A stretch of 64,000 nt of DNA from positions 773,692 through 837,691 of the forward strand of contig NMRA01000032.1 of NCBI GenBank assembly GCA_002633005.1, given 5' to 3'. The stretch is from Phoronis australis (lineage: Eukaryota; Phoronida; Phoronidae). Position numbers and translations under genes: made by a program. The notes beneath the pieces were generated by a model. The model worked only from the letters and a program-made list of their open reading frames with translations. It was not told where the DNA came from and did no database searches. Shown here one piece after another: positions 24,801 to 35,900 of the stretch (its first letter is position 1; each line of letters starts with the position of its first letter).

Positions 24801-27027
24801 ATTGTGCCAGTCTATATTATGTTTGTATGTTGCAGGATGAACATCCAGCGATTGCAGAGACGGCTGTGATTGGCTGTCCCCATGAAATTAAGGGTGAATG
24901 TAAGATTTCTCTTGTAGTATTTTATTTGTATGAAAATTATAAAAAATGAATTGTATAAATTTTTATTGTCTGTAATAATCTTCTATGATAATCTTTTTTA
25001 TTCAAACATTTTAGTGTGTAATTGTGCATAGTTACCTTTTTGATCCCTCCTCAGTGTTTTATTTGATACTGTGTCTTACATCTGAATGTTATTGAATCAC
25101 TTAAATCTTGAATTATGACTATGTACGGTACTTCAGTTTGCAAAGTATAAAGTTTTGTTTTTCCTGCTTTTTGAAAATGTTTTTAAAAATCTTCATTGCT
25201 GAAAACTGATTCTGCATGAAATAACAGTACAACATTTGACAGCGGTAACAATTCTCCTGTTTGGAAAAGTGAAAAGGATTATTTTGTTCAAGGTTGGAAA
25301 TTTTTGAAATAGGCTTTATTGGCCATCTCAAATTCAAGAATTATGACAAGCAATTGTTCACTTGGCTGTTGCACTACCATGGAGGTGCAAGAAAATATTT
25401 CATTGACCTCTATTTTCAACGATCTTATGAACTGTCTGGTACAAAAAATGAAGAAATATTGAACGTCGGTAATGCCCAGATATCCCATCCTTCAGAATGA
25501 AGAAAATGGTAATATTAGTCACTTACAGTATTCAGCATTTTAAGATCGAGTTTTCTCCAATGAATAAGGACCGTCAACCTTTATCTCAAAATCCGGTGAC
25601 TGCAAGTGATAATTGCATAGAAAATTTTGGTGTCACAAATTTAGAGACTGTCCAAAACTTTTTGACATGTGTTTACTAATCTGAATTATGGAATTGGCAT
25701 GATCCAAATCTGTCCACTAAGTTGCAAGTTTTTCTGCTTCGATGTGTTAAAGATCACAACGTGCTCATGAGTGACCTTCAGAATAAAAGTTATTAAAATC
25801 TGAACAATGCGAATATTCCTCGACTCTCATAAAATGATACGACCTTGTCACATTATTGCATGCTGCTCTTACTGTTGATGTGAAATACTTTACATTCTAG
25901 CTGTGTATGCCTATGTTGTACTCAAGGACAATGTTTTTGAGCATGAAGATCAGATTATTGAGGAACTATGTCATCTGGTGAAGACCAAGATAGCTAGCTA
26001 TGCAGTGCCACAGGTTATAAATGTGAGTATTCAAATTTCGCTGCATTCTTAGAGGGTATAAAGATCACTCCCATAAGCGCTCTATTGTGCAGTTGTGTAC
26101 ACAAGTCACATTATGCCATTGAGTTGCTCAGACAGGTTACACAATATAGGTTGGAACATATCAATAAAGGAACAGCAAATGCAATGCCCATTATTTCTCT
26201 TTTGGTATGTTTAGTTCACTAATGTTTTCGGTACACCCTCGATTTGTCTACCCATGATAACTGCATGTCTGTAAAATTTTCCTGTCCCTTTAAAGGTGGG
26301 ATGAGTGAGATTTTGATGTACTAGGTAGTAGACTAATACCTGTGATGTCCTCTCAGCAAACCATTACTGCGACCAATTTTTTTAAGCTGTCCTCGGTCAA
26401 CTATGCAAGGTGGACATTAAATATAAAAGTTTTTGATGTTATTCCAAACAATCTTACCCTAATCATTACTTTCAACAATTTTGGCACGACAGATTTCAGT
26501 AAGATAATGCTTCCGTCACCAAGTTATTGTAAGTCACTATAATTCTTCACTAATATAGCATGCAGTATGGCCGGCAAGTATTTTGTCATATTTTTATCTT
26601 CGCAAAAACATAGTTGTAAACATCTTTAGCCTGTTGCTAGTATAGTTTGTACTGTATAGAAGTCACAAAACAACATTTGGTGAAGTTTCCAAAATTTGTA
26701 GCTAAGTAATCAGCCATTGAAAGTGGAAAATAACAACTTTGGCAATTATTTTCAAGTAACGCAGTGGTGAATTATTATAACTGTCGAAATAGCCAACTTC
26801 CTTATATGCACTTGGTGTGACATTTGTCTGAAATCTGACCATTTTCCCGACAGGTTACTAATGGTTTACCAAAGACTCGATCGGGAAAAATCATGCGAAG
26901 AATTCTCCGAAATGTTGCTCAAGGGAAGTCAGACCAGCTGGGAGACATCACTACATTGGCTGACCCTGGTGTTGTCGAACAGTTGGTGAAAAATCATGAC
27001 AAGCTGACGAAAGGCTGTAGTCAATAA
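12555..27027 (+). CDS. ACSS1: Acetyl-CoA synthetase, mitochondrial (ACSS1-like), complete
   Basis: Acetate + ATP + CoA to acetyl-CoA + AMP + PPi, by the ANL adenylating-enzyme mechanism. Fourteen exons with all phases matching total 2067 nt, 688 residues, almost exactly the human ACSS1 length. Residues 1-40 are basic and hydroxylated with no acidic residues until the mid-40s, as in a mitochondrial presequence. Motifs: ATP loop [11 protein letters not shown] (292-302), acyl pocket and ATP-site DTWWQTETGG (440-449), SGDG (531-534), hinge GRMDD with SGHR (547-559), and catalytic Lys643 in [11 protein letters not shown]. All catalytic residues I can check are present. The stop codon overlaps an AATAAA (27023-27028). 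Cytosolic ACSS2 is the alternative, but the presequence favours ACSS1. The gene is convergent with ABCD4. Confidence 0.95.
13099..13215. mobile_element. Palindromic MITE with 5-bp target duplication, copy 2
   Basis: 117 bp from CATGGGCGGTGCACC to GCTGCGCCGCCCATG, inserted in the opposite sense to the copy at 7447. Flanked by ATTAC on both sides (13094-13098 and 13216-13220). It has the same internal TATAG linker and GGGGGGC arms and lies in ACSS1 intron 1. Confidence 0.85.
16152..16248 (+). CDS. ACSS1: ACSS1 exon 2
   Basis: Acceptor gtcttctag, donor gtgagg, phase 1 to 2. Residues 111-143: [19 protein letters not shown] then [12 protein letters not shown]. Confidence 0.93.
16600..16800 (+). 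repeat. Inverted dispersed repeat in ACSS1 intron 2
   Basis: Matches the reverse complement of 22025-22215. Shared blocks are CTGCAGACAG, ATTACCATA, TCAATTAACTCGG, CATGTCTTTA, GAATAGGCTTG and GGGGTAAAGC, all in order. Class unknown. Confidence 0.75.
17205..17295 (-). repeat. tRNA-derived SINE-like fragment
   Basis: On the minus strand an A-box-like CTAAGCTCCGTCAGCA is followed about 30 nt later by the B-box GGTTCGATTCT within GGTCGCAGGTTCGATTCTG. It does not fold into a full tRNA and has no discriminator end, so a SINE head or tRNA relic is more likely than a gene. Confidence 0.45.
17521..17718 (+). repeat. 99-bp tandem duplication spanning the ACSS1 exon 3 acceptor
   Basis: 17521-17619 and 17620-17718 are near-identical 99-bp units, each beginning GTGGTGCTGGTGT and containing GATGCTGCAGTTTTTAAGAG, then an acceptor (tatttgcag or catttgcag) and the first ~38 bases of exon 3. 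The upstream acceptor ends at 17580 and the true one at 17679. The frame from 17581 through exon 3 is open. Confidence 0.9.
17680..17879 (+). CDS. ACSS1: ACSS1 exon 3
   Basis: Acceptor catttgcag, donor gtgaga, phase 2 to 1. Residues 143-210, from [13 protein letters not shown] through [12 protein letters not shown] to [12 protein letters not shown] near-identical acceptor lies exactly 99 bp upstream (see the duplication at 17521-17718). Confidence 0.93.
18164..18339 (+). CDS. ACSS1: ACSS1 exon 4
   Basis: Acceptor gtttatag, donor gtagtg, phase 1 to 0. Residues 210-268: [16 protein letters not shown] and a variable stretch ending in DIPLEK. Confidence 0.92.
19289..19441 (+). CDS. ACSS1: ACSS1 exon 5, ATP-binding loop
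   Basis: Acceptor gtatttcag, donor gtaatt, phase 0 to 0, 51 codons. Carries [19 protein letters not shown], the AMP-binding signature. Confidence 0.95.
20311..20458 (+). CDS. ACSS1: ACSS1 exon 6
   Basis: Acceptor tgttttag, donor gtaacc, phase 0 to 1. Residues 320-369: [19 protein letters not shown] and [10 protein letters not shown]. Confidence 0.95.
21205..21342 (+). CDS. ACSS1: ACSS1 exon 7
   Basis: Acceptor tcctgacag, donor gtatgt, phase 1 to 1. Residues 369-415: [20 protein letters not shown] and [10 protein letters not shown]. Confidence 0.95.
22025..22215 (-). repeat. Inverted dispersed repeat in ACSS1 intron 7
   Basis: Reverse-orientation partner of 16600-16800: GGTGCTTTACCCC, CAAGCCTATTC, TAAAGACATGTCCGAGTTAA and CTGTCTGCAG are readable on the plus strand. 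Confidence 0.75.
22434..22526 (+). CDS. ACSS1: ACSS1 exon 8
   Basis: Acceptor tttctgcag, donor gtgaat, phase 1 to 1. Residues 415-446: [16 protein letters not shown] and LVDTWWQT. Its 3' end and donor are duplicated 71 bp downstream, where the GT is lost. Confidence 0.95.
22495..22624 (+). repeat. 71-bp tandem duplication spanning the ACSS1 exon 8 donor
   Basis: CTGTGACCTTGTAGAC...CAAACAGGTGAATGAAAAT at 22495 recurs from 22566 as CTGTGACATAGTAGAC...CAAACTGTTGAATGAAAAT. In the downstream copy the donor CAG/GTGAAT has become CTG/TTGAAT, so it cannot splice as a GT donor. Confidence 0.85.
22801..22916 (+). CDS. ACSS1: ACSS1 exon 9
   Basis: Acceptor attttcacag, donor gtgagt, phase 1 to 0. Residues 446-484: [20 protein letters not shown] through [16 protein letters not shown]. 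Confidence 0.93.
23287..23413 (+). CDS. ACSS1: ACSS1 exon 10
   Basis: Acceptor caattgcag, donor gtaaac, phase 0 to 1. Residues 485-527: [20 protein letters not shown] then [16 protein letters not shown]. An upstream acceptor-like tcttccag near 23226 would run into a stop. Confidence 0.93.
23887..24014 (+). CDS. ACSS1: ACSS1 exon 11, hinge motif
   Basis: Acceptor gtttcag, donor gtaatg, phase 1 to 0. Residues 527-569: [20 protein letters not shown], then [21 protein letters not shown], the hinge into the mobile C-terminal domain. Confidence 0.95.
24836..24899 (+). CDS. ACSS1: ACSS1 exon 12
   Basis: Acceptor tgttgcag, donor gtaaga, phase 0 to 1, 64 nt. Encodes [20 protein letters not shown]. 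Confidence 0.92.
25901..26022 (+). CDS. ACSS1: ACSS1 exon 13
   Basis: Acceptor cattctag, donor gtgagt, phase 1 to 0. Residues 591-631: VYAYVVLKD and [16 protein letters not shown]. Confidence 0.93.
26627..26752 (+). repeat. Dispersed repeat in ACSS1 intron 13
   Basis: Diverged match to 38630-38745, same orientation: AGCCTGTTGCTAGT, TTTGTACTG, CACAAAACAACATTTG, AAGTAATCAGCC-TTGAAA, and TCAATTATTTT-type blocks in order. No coding content. Confidence 0.65.
26854..27027 (+). CDS. ACSS1: ACSS1 exon 14 with catalytic lysine and stop
   Basis: Acceptor tcccgacag, 57 codons plus [20 protein letters not shown] carries the adenylation lysine; it ends KLTKGCSQ. Confidence 0.94.
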   Translation, partial: VTNGLPKTRSGKIMRRILRNVAQGKSDQLGDITTLADPGVVEQLVKNHDKLTKGCSQ

Positions 27028-29179
27028 ATGTACTCCACCAAATACATATCAAACTGAAGTATTACTGTAAAAGATTTTGTAATGTATAGTTTCTCCTGAG
27101 TTGTTTAGAGACCTATTATATGTGTGTTATGCAAAAATATATCAATCAAAACTTCGTCTTCCTAACGTGGCACAGTGACGGAAGAGTTGATTAAAAGCTT
27201 AAGTTCTTGATAGGAAAATATTACGTAGATGGAAACTTTTTCAACTTTATGTTCTTCTGAGTTTTTCCAACAGTGCTGAGGAAGTTATAGAGAATTTATA
27301 TATTTTCAGTTTCAATACTTCACATGAATGAATGATTATGTCCACTATATATTCAGAAATATGTATAATACACGTGGTATGTCTACTCTTTAAAACGTTT
27401 ACTTCTGTTGTGTTATTATTTAAATTTGAAATGCCAAATTTGAAGGAATTTAACTCTTTTGACGAGCCTTAAACATTGTCGTTCTACCTACACAGCTTAT
27501 TTGGAGGTTGTTTTGTTTAATTTTACGTGAAACCTTTTGAATTGTGATAGTAAAACTTGCTTTTTTAGAAGTGGTGAATTGTGCATAATTTATATGAAAA
27601 CTGTTTTATCAGTGCTATAATGGGCAACTTTTGTTCAATGAGTTATCCATGTTATTTACCTAACTCAAGTTCCTTAGCTTGCCCTTTGTACACCATTGTA
27701 ATTTGTACCTCTTTCGTCACTACTCTATACCTATGTTTGCTAATCTCTTCTGGGTGACAGTAGTATTATCTTCAGTTTGTTAGAGGTTAGACTTTCTTCG
27801 TAGTTTTTGATCAATGTCAAATGTTATTTTTTTGTTTGCCATGTTTCCCTGTAGCCCAGCTTGCATAATGTTCAGTTCATTAACATTTCAAATGTGTGTT
27901 ATATTTAGTGCTAACCTTTTGGCGTTTTTGCAATGGTCCTTTTGGATACCGTATTGGCTTGATTAAGTGCCTGGGTGCACTGGAGACACCAGTAGTTTCA
28001 CGAGACACAGTGCTTATTCTGCGGAGGCCAAGACTTAAAACTTTGGTAATGGTATTGTTATCCCATGCTATGCCATGCACGACTGTTAAAGTACTAGTTA
28101 AGTCTTGTGCAATACACACATTAGCATCCTCGGAAGTTAATCTAACTCTGGCACTTATTGAAAACCTGGTGCATTTTTTACTGAATTCCTGACACTAACT
28201 CGAGATAGGCACTTATTGGATTCCCGGCGCAAAGTCGAGTCGATACGGTACGCATGTGTACAATGTTATTTTGCAATTGAAGGGAGGGCGACATCAAATG
28301 TTACTTTTTGTTTTGAAAAATTAAATTTTAGCATAGCTTTTCTTCGTTTATGTGTATTCAAAATGCTTGTTTTTTGTTCTGCAATGTATCACAGTATTAG
28401 TGCCTAGAATGTGTTTTAGAAATAAGTAAACGTCCAAACATTTATACTGTTTTCAAGAAAGATTTATATATTCTGTTAAATGTGTTTATCCTGTGTTATA
28501 GAGATATGCCTTTTATGTAATTTCGTGTTAAAAATGTGAATTTGACACTCAAATCATTCCTGTGTAGTCAGTCTTTTCCCAATGCAAACAATGCGTCAAC
28601 TACGTGCTTATGCATTCTTTTCGTCAGTGGCAGAAAATAAGAAAATAAATACAATTTGTAAGAAAAGCATTGTATTCACGGGGAAAGGAACACTGTATTA
28701 TGCTTTGGTAAAATTACCAAATTCACAAATTCCAAGTTCTTATTTTTCATTCATCAGTTTCCAACAACATCAAATTGGCAACAGCTTTGATGATGAAGAT
28801 CATTCAAATGTATATCTTAACAACAATACCGTATTATCAAAAGCAATAATAGCTAACTGAGAAAGATTCACATTTATAATGCGTCTTTCCCTAACAATAA
28901 TTGTGATACTATCAAGAGCAATAAAAGTGAACTAAAAATAATTCATGTGTATCATCAAATCCCGTTTCACAATTGACCAAGTATTGCATGATTTATTGCC
29001 AGTATTAAAAAAACAGGAAGACAATGCATTTTAATTCACCATTTTTAGATTTTCTCTTTAAGTGTATTTCTTTTGATGACGTGTAACAAATGCATAACGT
29101 ACTTCAAGGTTATGTAGGACTAGAAAAATGTTAACGTCTCCCAATGGCAGATAGGTAAAAAGCCAAAAATCAAATCCAA

Positions 29180-29290
29180 AGGCTGTCTACTTTCAGAAAA
29201 GATACAATTTTACTGAGCTAATATCTAGTACAATTTTGTAGATATTTGGCCAAATATGCAGATTTGTCAATAAGGTCCCACATAACCTTA
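29180..29290. repeat. Dispersed repeat, partner of 62900-63004
   Basis: Shared blocks in order: GCTGTCTACTTTC, AAAAG-TACA, TTTACTGAG, ATTTGGC-AATATGCAG, ACAAGGTCC- or ATAAGGTCC-type, and AACCTTA. Diverged, same orientation, class unknown. Confidence 0.6.
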
Positions 29291-29516
29291 AACATGCATT
29301 TCTTCAGTGTGGAAAAACATTTTGAATTGAAACCTTTCCATATCTTAAATAACGGGACAAGATGTGGGTCAGTCAATTCATGACGAATGTCAGTCGGGTA
29401 ATCTTCGTTATGGATCCAGTTATTGTTTACATAAAGAACGATGGTCAATCATGGAATTGTTTACACAAGCATGACTGTACAAGCCTTCAACATGACTTTT
29501 TAGTGTTCCACTTGCT

Positions 29517-29522
29517 TTTATT
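29517..29522 (-). terminator. ABCD4 poly(A) signal
   Basis: AATAAA on the minus strand (CCCAATAAAAGC), about 250 bases past the ABCD4 stop. It is the nearest canonical signal. Confidence 0.5.
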
Positions 29523-29770
29523 GGGACACTTTTGAAGGCAGTCAGTGTGATAGCCCCACCCCTAAATAACCTTTGACCTCACATTTTAACCATATGTGGA
29601 AAGGGGTGGAGCTTGAACTCAATACTGATTTAACAAATATGGCAATGTAACAACATGATTAAATCATGATGTAACTAAACAATAAATTAACCCAGTAAAT
29701 TAACAACAGTTCAGAATGAATCTGAAACGAATACAGCACTAACATTGACACAAAGGCAGCAAGCCGTCTG

Positions 29771-29949
29771 TTACATGATGTCGGTCAGAGTCCAATCGCC
29801 GTTTCCATGGATACTCAGTTCAACATTGTGGTACTCTCTCAGACTCTCCCGATGTGCCACACTGAGCACTGTGATATTGTACTGTTTACAGAAGTTGTAG
29901 ACGACGCGTTCTGTCTGTTGGTCCATCTGGCTAGTGGCTTCATCTAGCA
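29771..29949 (-). CDS. ABCD4: ABCD4 exon 15, Walker B, H-loop, stop
   Basis: Acceptor atttccag, 58 codons plus [33 protein letters not shown]-terminus WTLTDIM. Confidence 0.96.
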
Positions 29950-32900
29950 CTGGAAATGGACGTGTTGTGGTTAAATAACATTGTGTATTTATCAAATACT
30001 GTTTCAATCTACATCATGAGCAAAACACTGGATGTTTAAGGTATATGCTCAGAACATTTTATACAGGGTAAAAAAGGCAAGCAATCCATCCACAGGGAGT
30101 TGAAAAATTCGTCTGCTCACACTACAGACAGTGTGTAGGAAACTGACCTAACAAGCATGACAATAGGTTAATACTTTTTATAACAAAATTGTTGACTACA
30201 ATTCCCGACACTGGGGGAGGTGACAGAAAACACAGAAACTAATCAACCCACCGAAAAGGTATGGACCCAGTATCATGACCAGACAGCCAGTCTAACAATA
30301 GATATACATAGAGGGCGCTTCTTAATTCACCATAACGGAGAGGACAGGAAATTCTTCCTATATTTACCAAAACTAACCTGCAAAGGGGGGATGATGATAG
30401 AACAGCCTGATGAAAGCTATCCTCTGCATCTCGCCGGGAGACAGCTTGTCGTACCAGTTGAAGTTGCGTAGACAGTCCAGTCCACCCAGTCTTTCGACTA
30501 CGCTGGACAGACCGACCGCCTCAAACAGCTGCAGTAGTTTCTCATCATTTGGTTCATCTAGAAGGAAAATTGTGGCATTGCCAGTTGCTGCATCACAAGT
30601 AGTGTTCAAGTCAAGATCAATCAAATGCATGTTACTTAAAGTTACGTGTAGCTCTATTTCACAAAATTTCCATTGAAAATATCGGTGCTAACTAAAAAAT
30701 CCAAAACACAAGTTTTTGAGCATTTTTACCGAAGTTTTAATACAGAAAATTTGGTGAATGCAGGTGAAAGGACTTTTCCCTTGGCAATGTGCGTTTCAAA
30801 AAATAACACTTTGCCAAAAACGCATGTTCACATGGCTACGAAAATAGTACAGTGGTGTGAATGACATGATTTGATGACTTTTATGAACTGACAGTCGCTA
30901 GTTACACTTTCTTAGAAATCTCAAGAAGAAAAAAATAAATAGGGATACACATAACTTAATTATTTGTCGAGACATTCCTGAGTAAGAAATGAAACTTGGA
31001 ACTACTACAGCCATGTTGACTTTATTATTTACTTTGAAACATTTTCTGTACATTATTTAAAAAACACAAAAAACGTTAAAAATACTCGCTACCAATTGTT
31101 GTTGGATTTCTGTTTTGAGAGTGATTTGAGTCATGCATCACATTTAGGTTACAAATACAAATTACATTATTTTGAAAATTTATATCAAAATTTTCAGACC
31201 TCCCAATCATTTGAGAAGAGGGTTAATCATACTAATGGGCATTCAGTAAGATAAGGGCTTAGTGATCTGATTGATCACAATCTTAGTTAAAATATTCGTC
31301 TTAGTTTCACAATTCCGCTTAATGGAAACTTTCATTCATATGAGAGCAATTGCAGTGGATTTGGATTAAAAGTTTATTGAATAAAGGTACTTTACTTTGC
31401 ATATGGACTTACGTGCCTAATTGTGCAAATGCAAATCAGTAAAAACTTGTTCCGAGTCCTTTACGAAAGCCAACAGCACAGAATTGTCATCCTTCAAATT
31501 GTTAACTTTAAAAATACAAAGGGGAAACATTTGAACAAAACGTACCAATAATTTGAGCAAAAGACTCTACTTATTATGTACGTTGAAGATGGATATTGCA
31601 AAATTATTACCTGCGTGAGGATCCAGCAATGGGAACATAATTTGTTCGCGCAGGGTCCCGTTGGTGAAGTAGGGCTTCTGAGGCAAGAATAGTATTCCTT
31701 GAGGTGACAACGATATATTGCATATCAACTTCCCTATAAAGCAGTAAAATAATTTAATTTCTTTAATCAATTGAACCCAACTGCAATCCATAATGTAAAC
31801 ATCACTGTTGTTAGCAGGTTTAGTCAAATGGGATGTGCAGCCTAGTCTACATAATGTAAGTCACAATTGCAACCTTTTCACAAGGTATAGACTGAAGTTG
31901 TTTAATTACCACCAAGCTGCAGATGTCACCAGTTACTATAGTAGCAGACAGGTGACCCACTGTATAATGCAATGGCTGTGTTAACCAGCAAAAAGGCACC
32001 GAAGGCGACCCTGACAACATTACGTGGCCCAGGCATATAATAGGAAATTCAACAAATATAAATTAGACTGCAATAAAGAGTTTACTTTCAAGGTCAACAC
32101 AACACCGGCTGTACTTGATGGACTTGGCTGGTTCCGCCAAGTCAATCGGCTATTAAAGACATCTGATTGGTCTGAAAGCCATAAGTCGTTGTCGAGAACC
32201 AATCACATGTTTTAGCGGGTCCACTCGGCAGAGCCGGCGAAGTCAATCAAATGCAACCACTGTTAATTTTTACTCGCACCATACGCAGGTGTCCTGAAAA
32301 GGGGCACTAGGTTTTCAAAATGTTTCAATTACTTATGTTGGGAACATCTAAAAATAGAGAAACGATTGCACCACATAAAACTGGCACAAGAAGTTATGTA
32401 AAACTTACAGAGCTCAGACTAGAGACAATGACTGACCAACACATAAAGGGTCTAGATACGTGTCTAGAAACAAAAATTCCCCAGTAAAGACAAAATGAAT
32501 GTTTTTATTTCACGTTTACTTAGCATTCAGTCACTCCTGAAACATACATGACTGACAGGCACTCATTGCAATCCACTTTACCTCGAGTTGGTGTCCAAAG
32601 CCCACAGAGAACACGGAGCAGAGAACTCTTGCCACACCCACTGCTGCCCGTGACAAGGATGTTGACACCAGGTGTCACTCTAAGGTTGAGATCTGAAGCA
32701 AGTGGACAACCAACTTAGTAAAATCAAAAATGAAACAAATGCAAAAATAACCTAAGTCAAAAGGCGGCCATTCTTAATTTCGTAATTTGTTTATTAATGT
32801 GTTTTGAGGAAAATTAAAATCTCATTTTAGTTGTATGTGACGATAATCTGTCATTCATTACAAATGTGCTGGCCAAAAACCAAGGATTGAGAGGTCCATG

Positions 32901-35900
32901 GTCCATGAACAAACAGACTTCATGAAGTATGAAAAAAAATAAATCAGACAGGTATCCAATTCCCACATGTTAATATGAGTAGGCGAGATGTAGCCTTTTC
33001 ATGGTTTACGGGTAAGCCTTGCTCAATTTTACAACTTTTGTAGGAAAATTAGCTCCACCAAGTTGTCGGAATAAAGTCCTAATGGGCCTATAAAATCAGC
33101 ACAGGTACATTTTCATGAAATTGATCTGTGATAAAGCATCTGTCACCAACAAAAGATGTGGCATTCACCTGGAAATCATTGATGATAAGTTAGCAAACTG
33201 TATTGGTCTCTCCTTAAACAAAGTCTTCAACCGAGACTCTAGAGAATGCAATGCTACAAACTCGAGTCCTCACTTCCAGTAACAGTAAGTTATTCAATTA
33301 AACTGGATGACTGGAAACAACTAAGTATTAAACCCAAAATGTCAACATTTCAATTATTTCGCAAACTGACGGAAATACACATGAAAAGAATGCAATACAA
33401 GACCAAGCCAATGTTCATAACTGACCTTTCACCAACGAAGAGCCACTTTTTGGAGCACCATAAGTTATCCCTTCAAGAACAAAGGCGCAGTCTTCATCTA
33501 CTTCTTCCAACTGGATGGAACTAGAGAACAACATGTCAGACATTAAACCCCGACACCTTTCATTCAGTTAATCCTCACATGATGCTAAAACTCTTTTCTA
33601 AACACTAATAAACTAGAACGGATTTCCTAGAACGACAAGTTGGGTTATTGTAGAATCTTCGCAGCACAAAATATGAGAAATGTTGGGCAATGATGACAGT
33701 ACTAATGGTAATGACAATGGTAATAGTAGTAATAATAATAATGATAATAATAATAATAATAAAAAATAGAGTGCCTTGAATTCATAACTCTATAAAATAT
33801 TCAATAGGACGAACAGAAAAGGGTGACTAAAAGTTTCACAAGACGAAGAATGACACCACCAATTTTAAAATTACTTTTAAATTGAAGCCGATCCAATGTT
33901 ATGCTCATTAGGTACATTGTAAACAGATTCATATTAAAATCTATATCCGAACCTACGGCAAATCTCAATTTAATGATACCTACGAATGACCATATTCCAC
34001 CATGCCCACAACTATGCTATTATAAAAACAGTTGCTATGATTATGGATTTTCTACAAAATAGATGTTAAGAATCAATCCACAAACGGGATATCTCTGCAT
34101 TTCTTACTTGTCAGAGGACACTGAAGTTAATTCTGTGGAGGGTGGACTAGGGGTAGAACGTTGCAAGGTATACGTTTTGTCATCAGCACCTATGGAATGT
34201 AATACTTCCATCAACTCACCAATTCTGCAATGTGAGAACGGATAAAGTTATATGAAACTGCATGACCGCACTTAAGTCAATATTTTTCTATAAATTTGCC
34301 ATTCTATCATAAGTATACCATAGGCATGTTATCTCAAATGCTTCGAAATACAGGCCGAAAAACTCGCACATAGCATAGTGGCAGTTCGTATAGTCTCCTA
34401 AAACCAGGGCTTGGAATGACCAATGACAAAAAACGCAGAAACTTTNCGTCTGCAACGCCGCGGTAAGAAAGGAATTTGCCATGGAAATTTCATATCAAAT
34501 TCGATTTTTTTACGCGGAAATATTATAAAAAAAGCGGAAAGCACATTTCAAAAAAGCGGAAATCCGCGTTTCCGCGGAAAATTCCAAGCCCTGTAAAACA
34601 GATAGTGAAGGACACAAAAAAGCACTATGACAGAAAAAATTTTTTTTAAAGCCAATAAAACATGCAATTGTTCTAATACTTTATTAACACCCACATATTC
34701 ATGATAGACCACTTTTGGGTTTCCCAAGTGAGTCAGGGAGGTGGGACAAAATCGCCATCTTGTTGCACAGCCTCGCATGTAGAAAACCAGCATGAGGTCT
34801 TACAAACCTCATACATAGTCCCGTTGTGCAGTAACAAGTCAGCACCATGACACCAAGGCAAGTGGGACAATGCTTCTTGTCTAGCAAAATGCCTATTGAG
34901 TACAACAGAGCACAAGTACAATGCACAGTACATGCCAAAAGTAATCAGACAAAATGACCTAGAATTCTCTGTCACTATCACCGGAAAGAAGCCAGATTCA
35001 TTGTTAGAGTAGTCTCCCCTGATGACTGAGAATGAAGGGGAATTAACAGGAAAGTTAGTAAGGAGCCTAAGTCATTCTGTAATCATAACTTTGTGCCCAA
35101 AATAGTTATTACCAGTTATTACCAGTCATTGTTGCTGATAACATTTAATAACCTTCAAGACGAGGAAACAGTATCTTGACCGATTACTTTGTGCTTTCAA
35201 GACAATGATAAAATGAAATTTTCCATGAACCAACGGTGAGACCATACGATCAAACATGTATAACAACCTGTGTTATAATACCTGTAAGCAGTTCCTGCAA
35301 TTTCTGTGGCTTGGACAGACATATCGATGAGCTGAGTAAAGCAGTTGATGAGGTATATAGTGACAAAGGCGTTCTGAAATAAAAAGACATCTCACTGGTG
35401 AATCAGTGATCCCCACAAATTCAAGTTAAAGCACAGAGCTGCTGATACCTTTTACTAAGGGTGCAAAAAATCAGTTCACCTTCTTCTGTAAGCTATAGTT
35501 GTGAAAATAATAAATGTATTATGTCTGAGACTATGTGGCACACTGGATTTAGCTCCTGGACTCTCGTTTGGGAGAACCGGGTTCGAATCCTAACTTAACT
35601 GGCAGACAATCAAGCATTGCACAAAGGTGTCACCTACTCCTATGAGCTCAGTCTTAAGAAGTGAATGTGTGCAAGGGAATGAATGAGAACCTACAGTAGA
35701 TACAATGCAAAAGCGATTTCTGGGCTGTGCTCATTAATGACTAAAATTAAACTTCTGATATTACTAATAGTACTATTACTAATAGTAGTATTACTAATAC
35801 TACTATTACTAATACTACTATTATTACTGTTATTACTACTGCTACTAACATGATTATTATAATTATATAATAATACTTGAATCCATTTGATCTGTAAATG

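Larger units (their letters stand above)
27028..29770. other. Convergent 3' region between ACSS1 and ABCD4
   Basis: AT-rich, with no exon-like frame. It probably contains the ACSS1 3' UTR, whose end I cannot place: several AATAAA occur (27023, about 28636, about 29683). It holds a repeat at 29180-29290 and the ABCD4 poly(A) signal. Confidence 0.4.
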
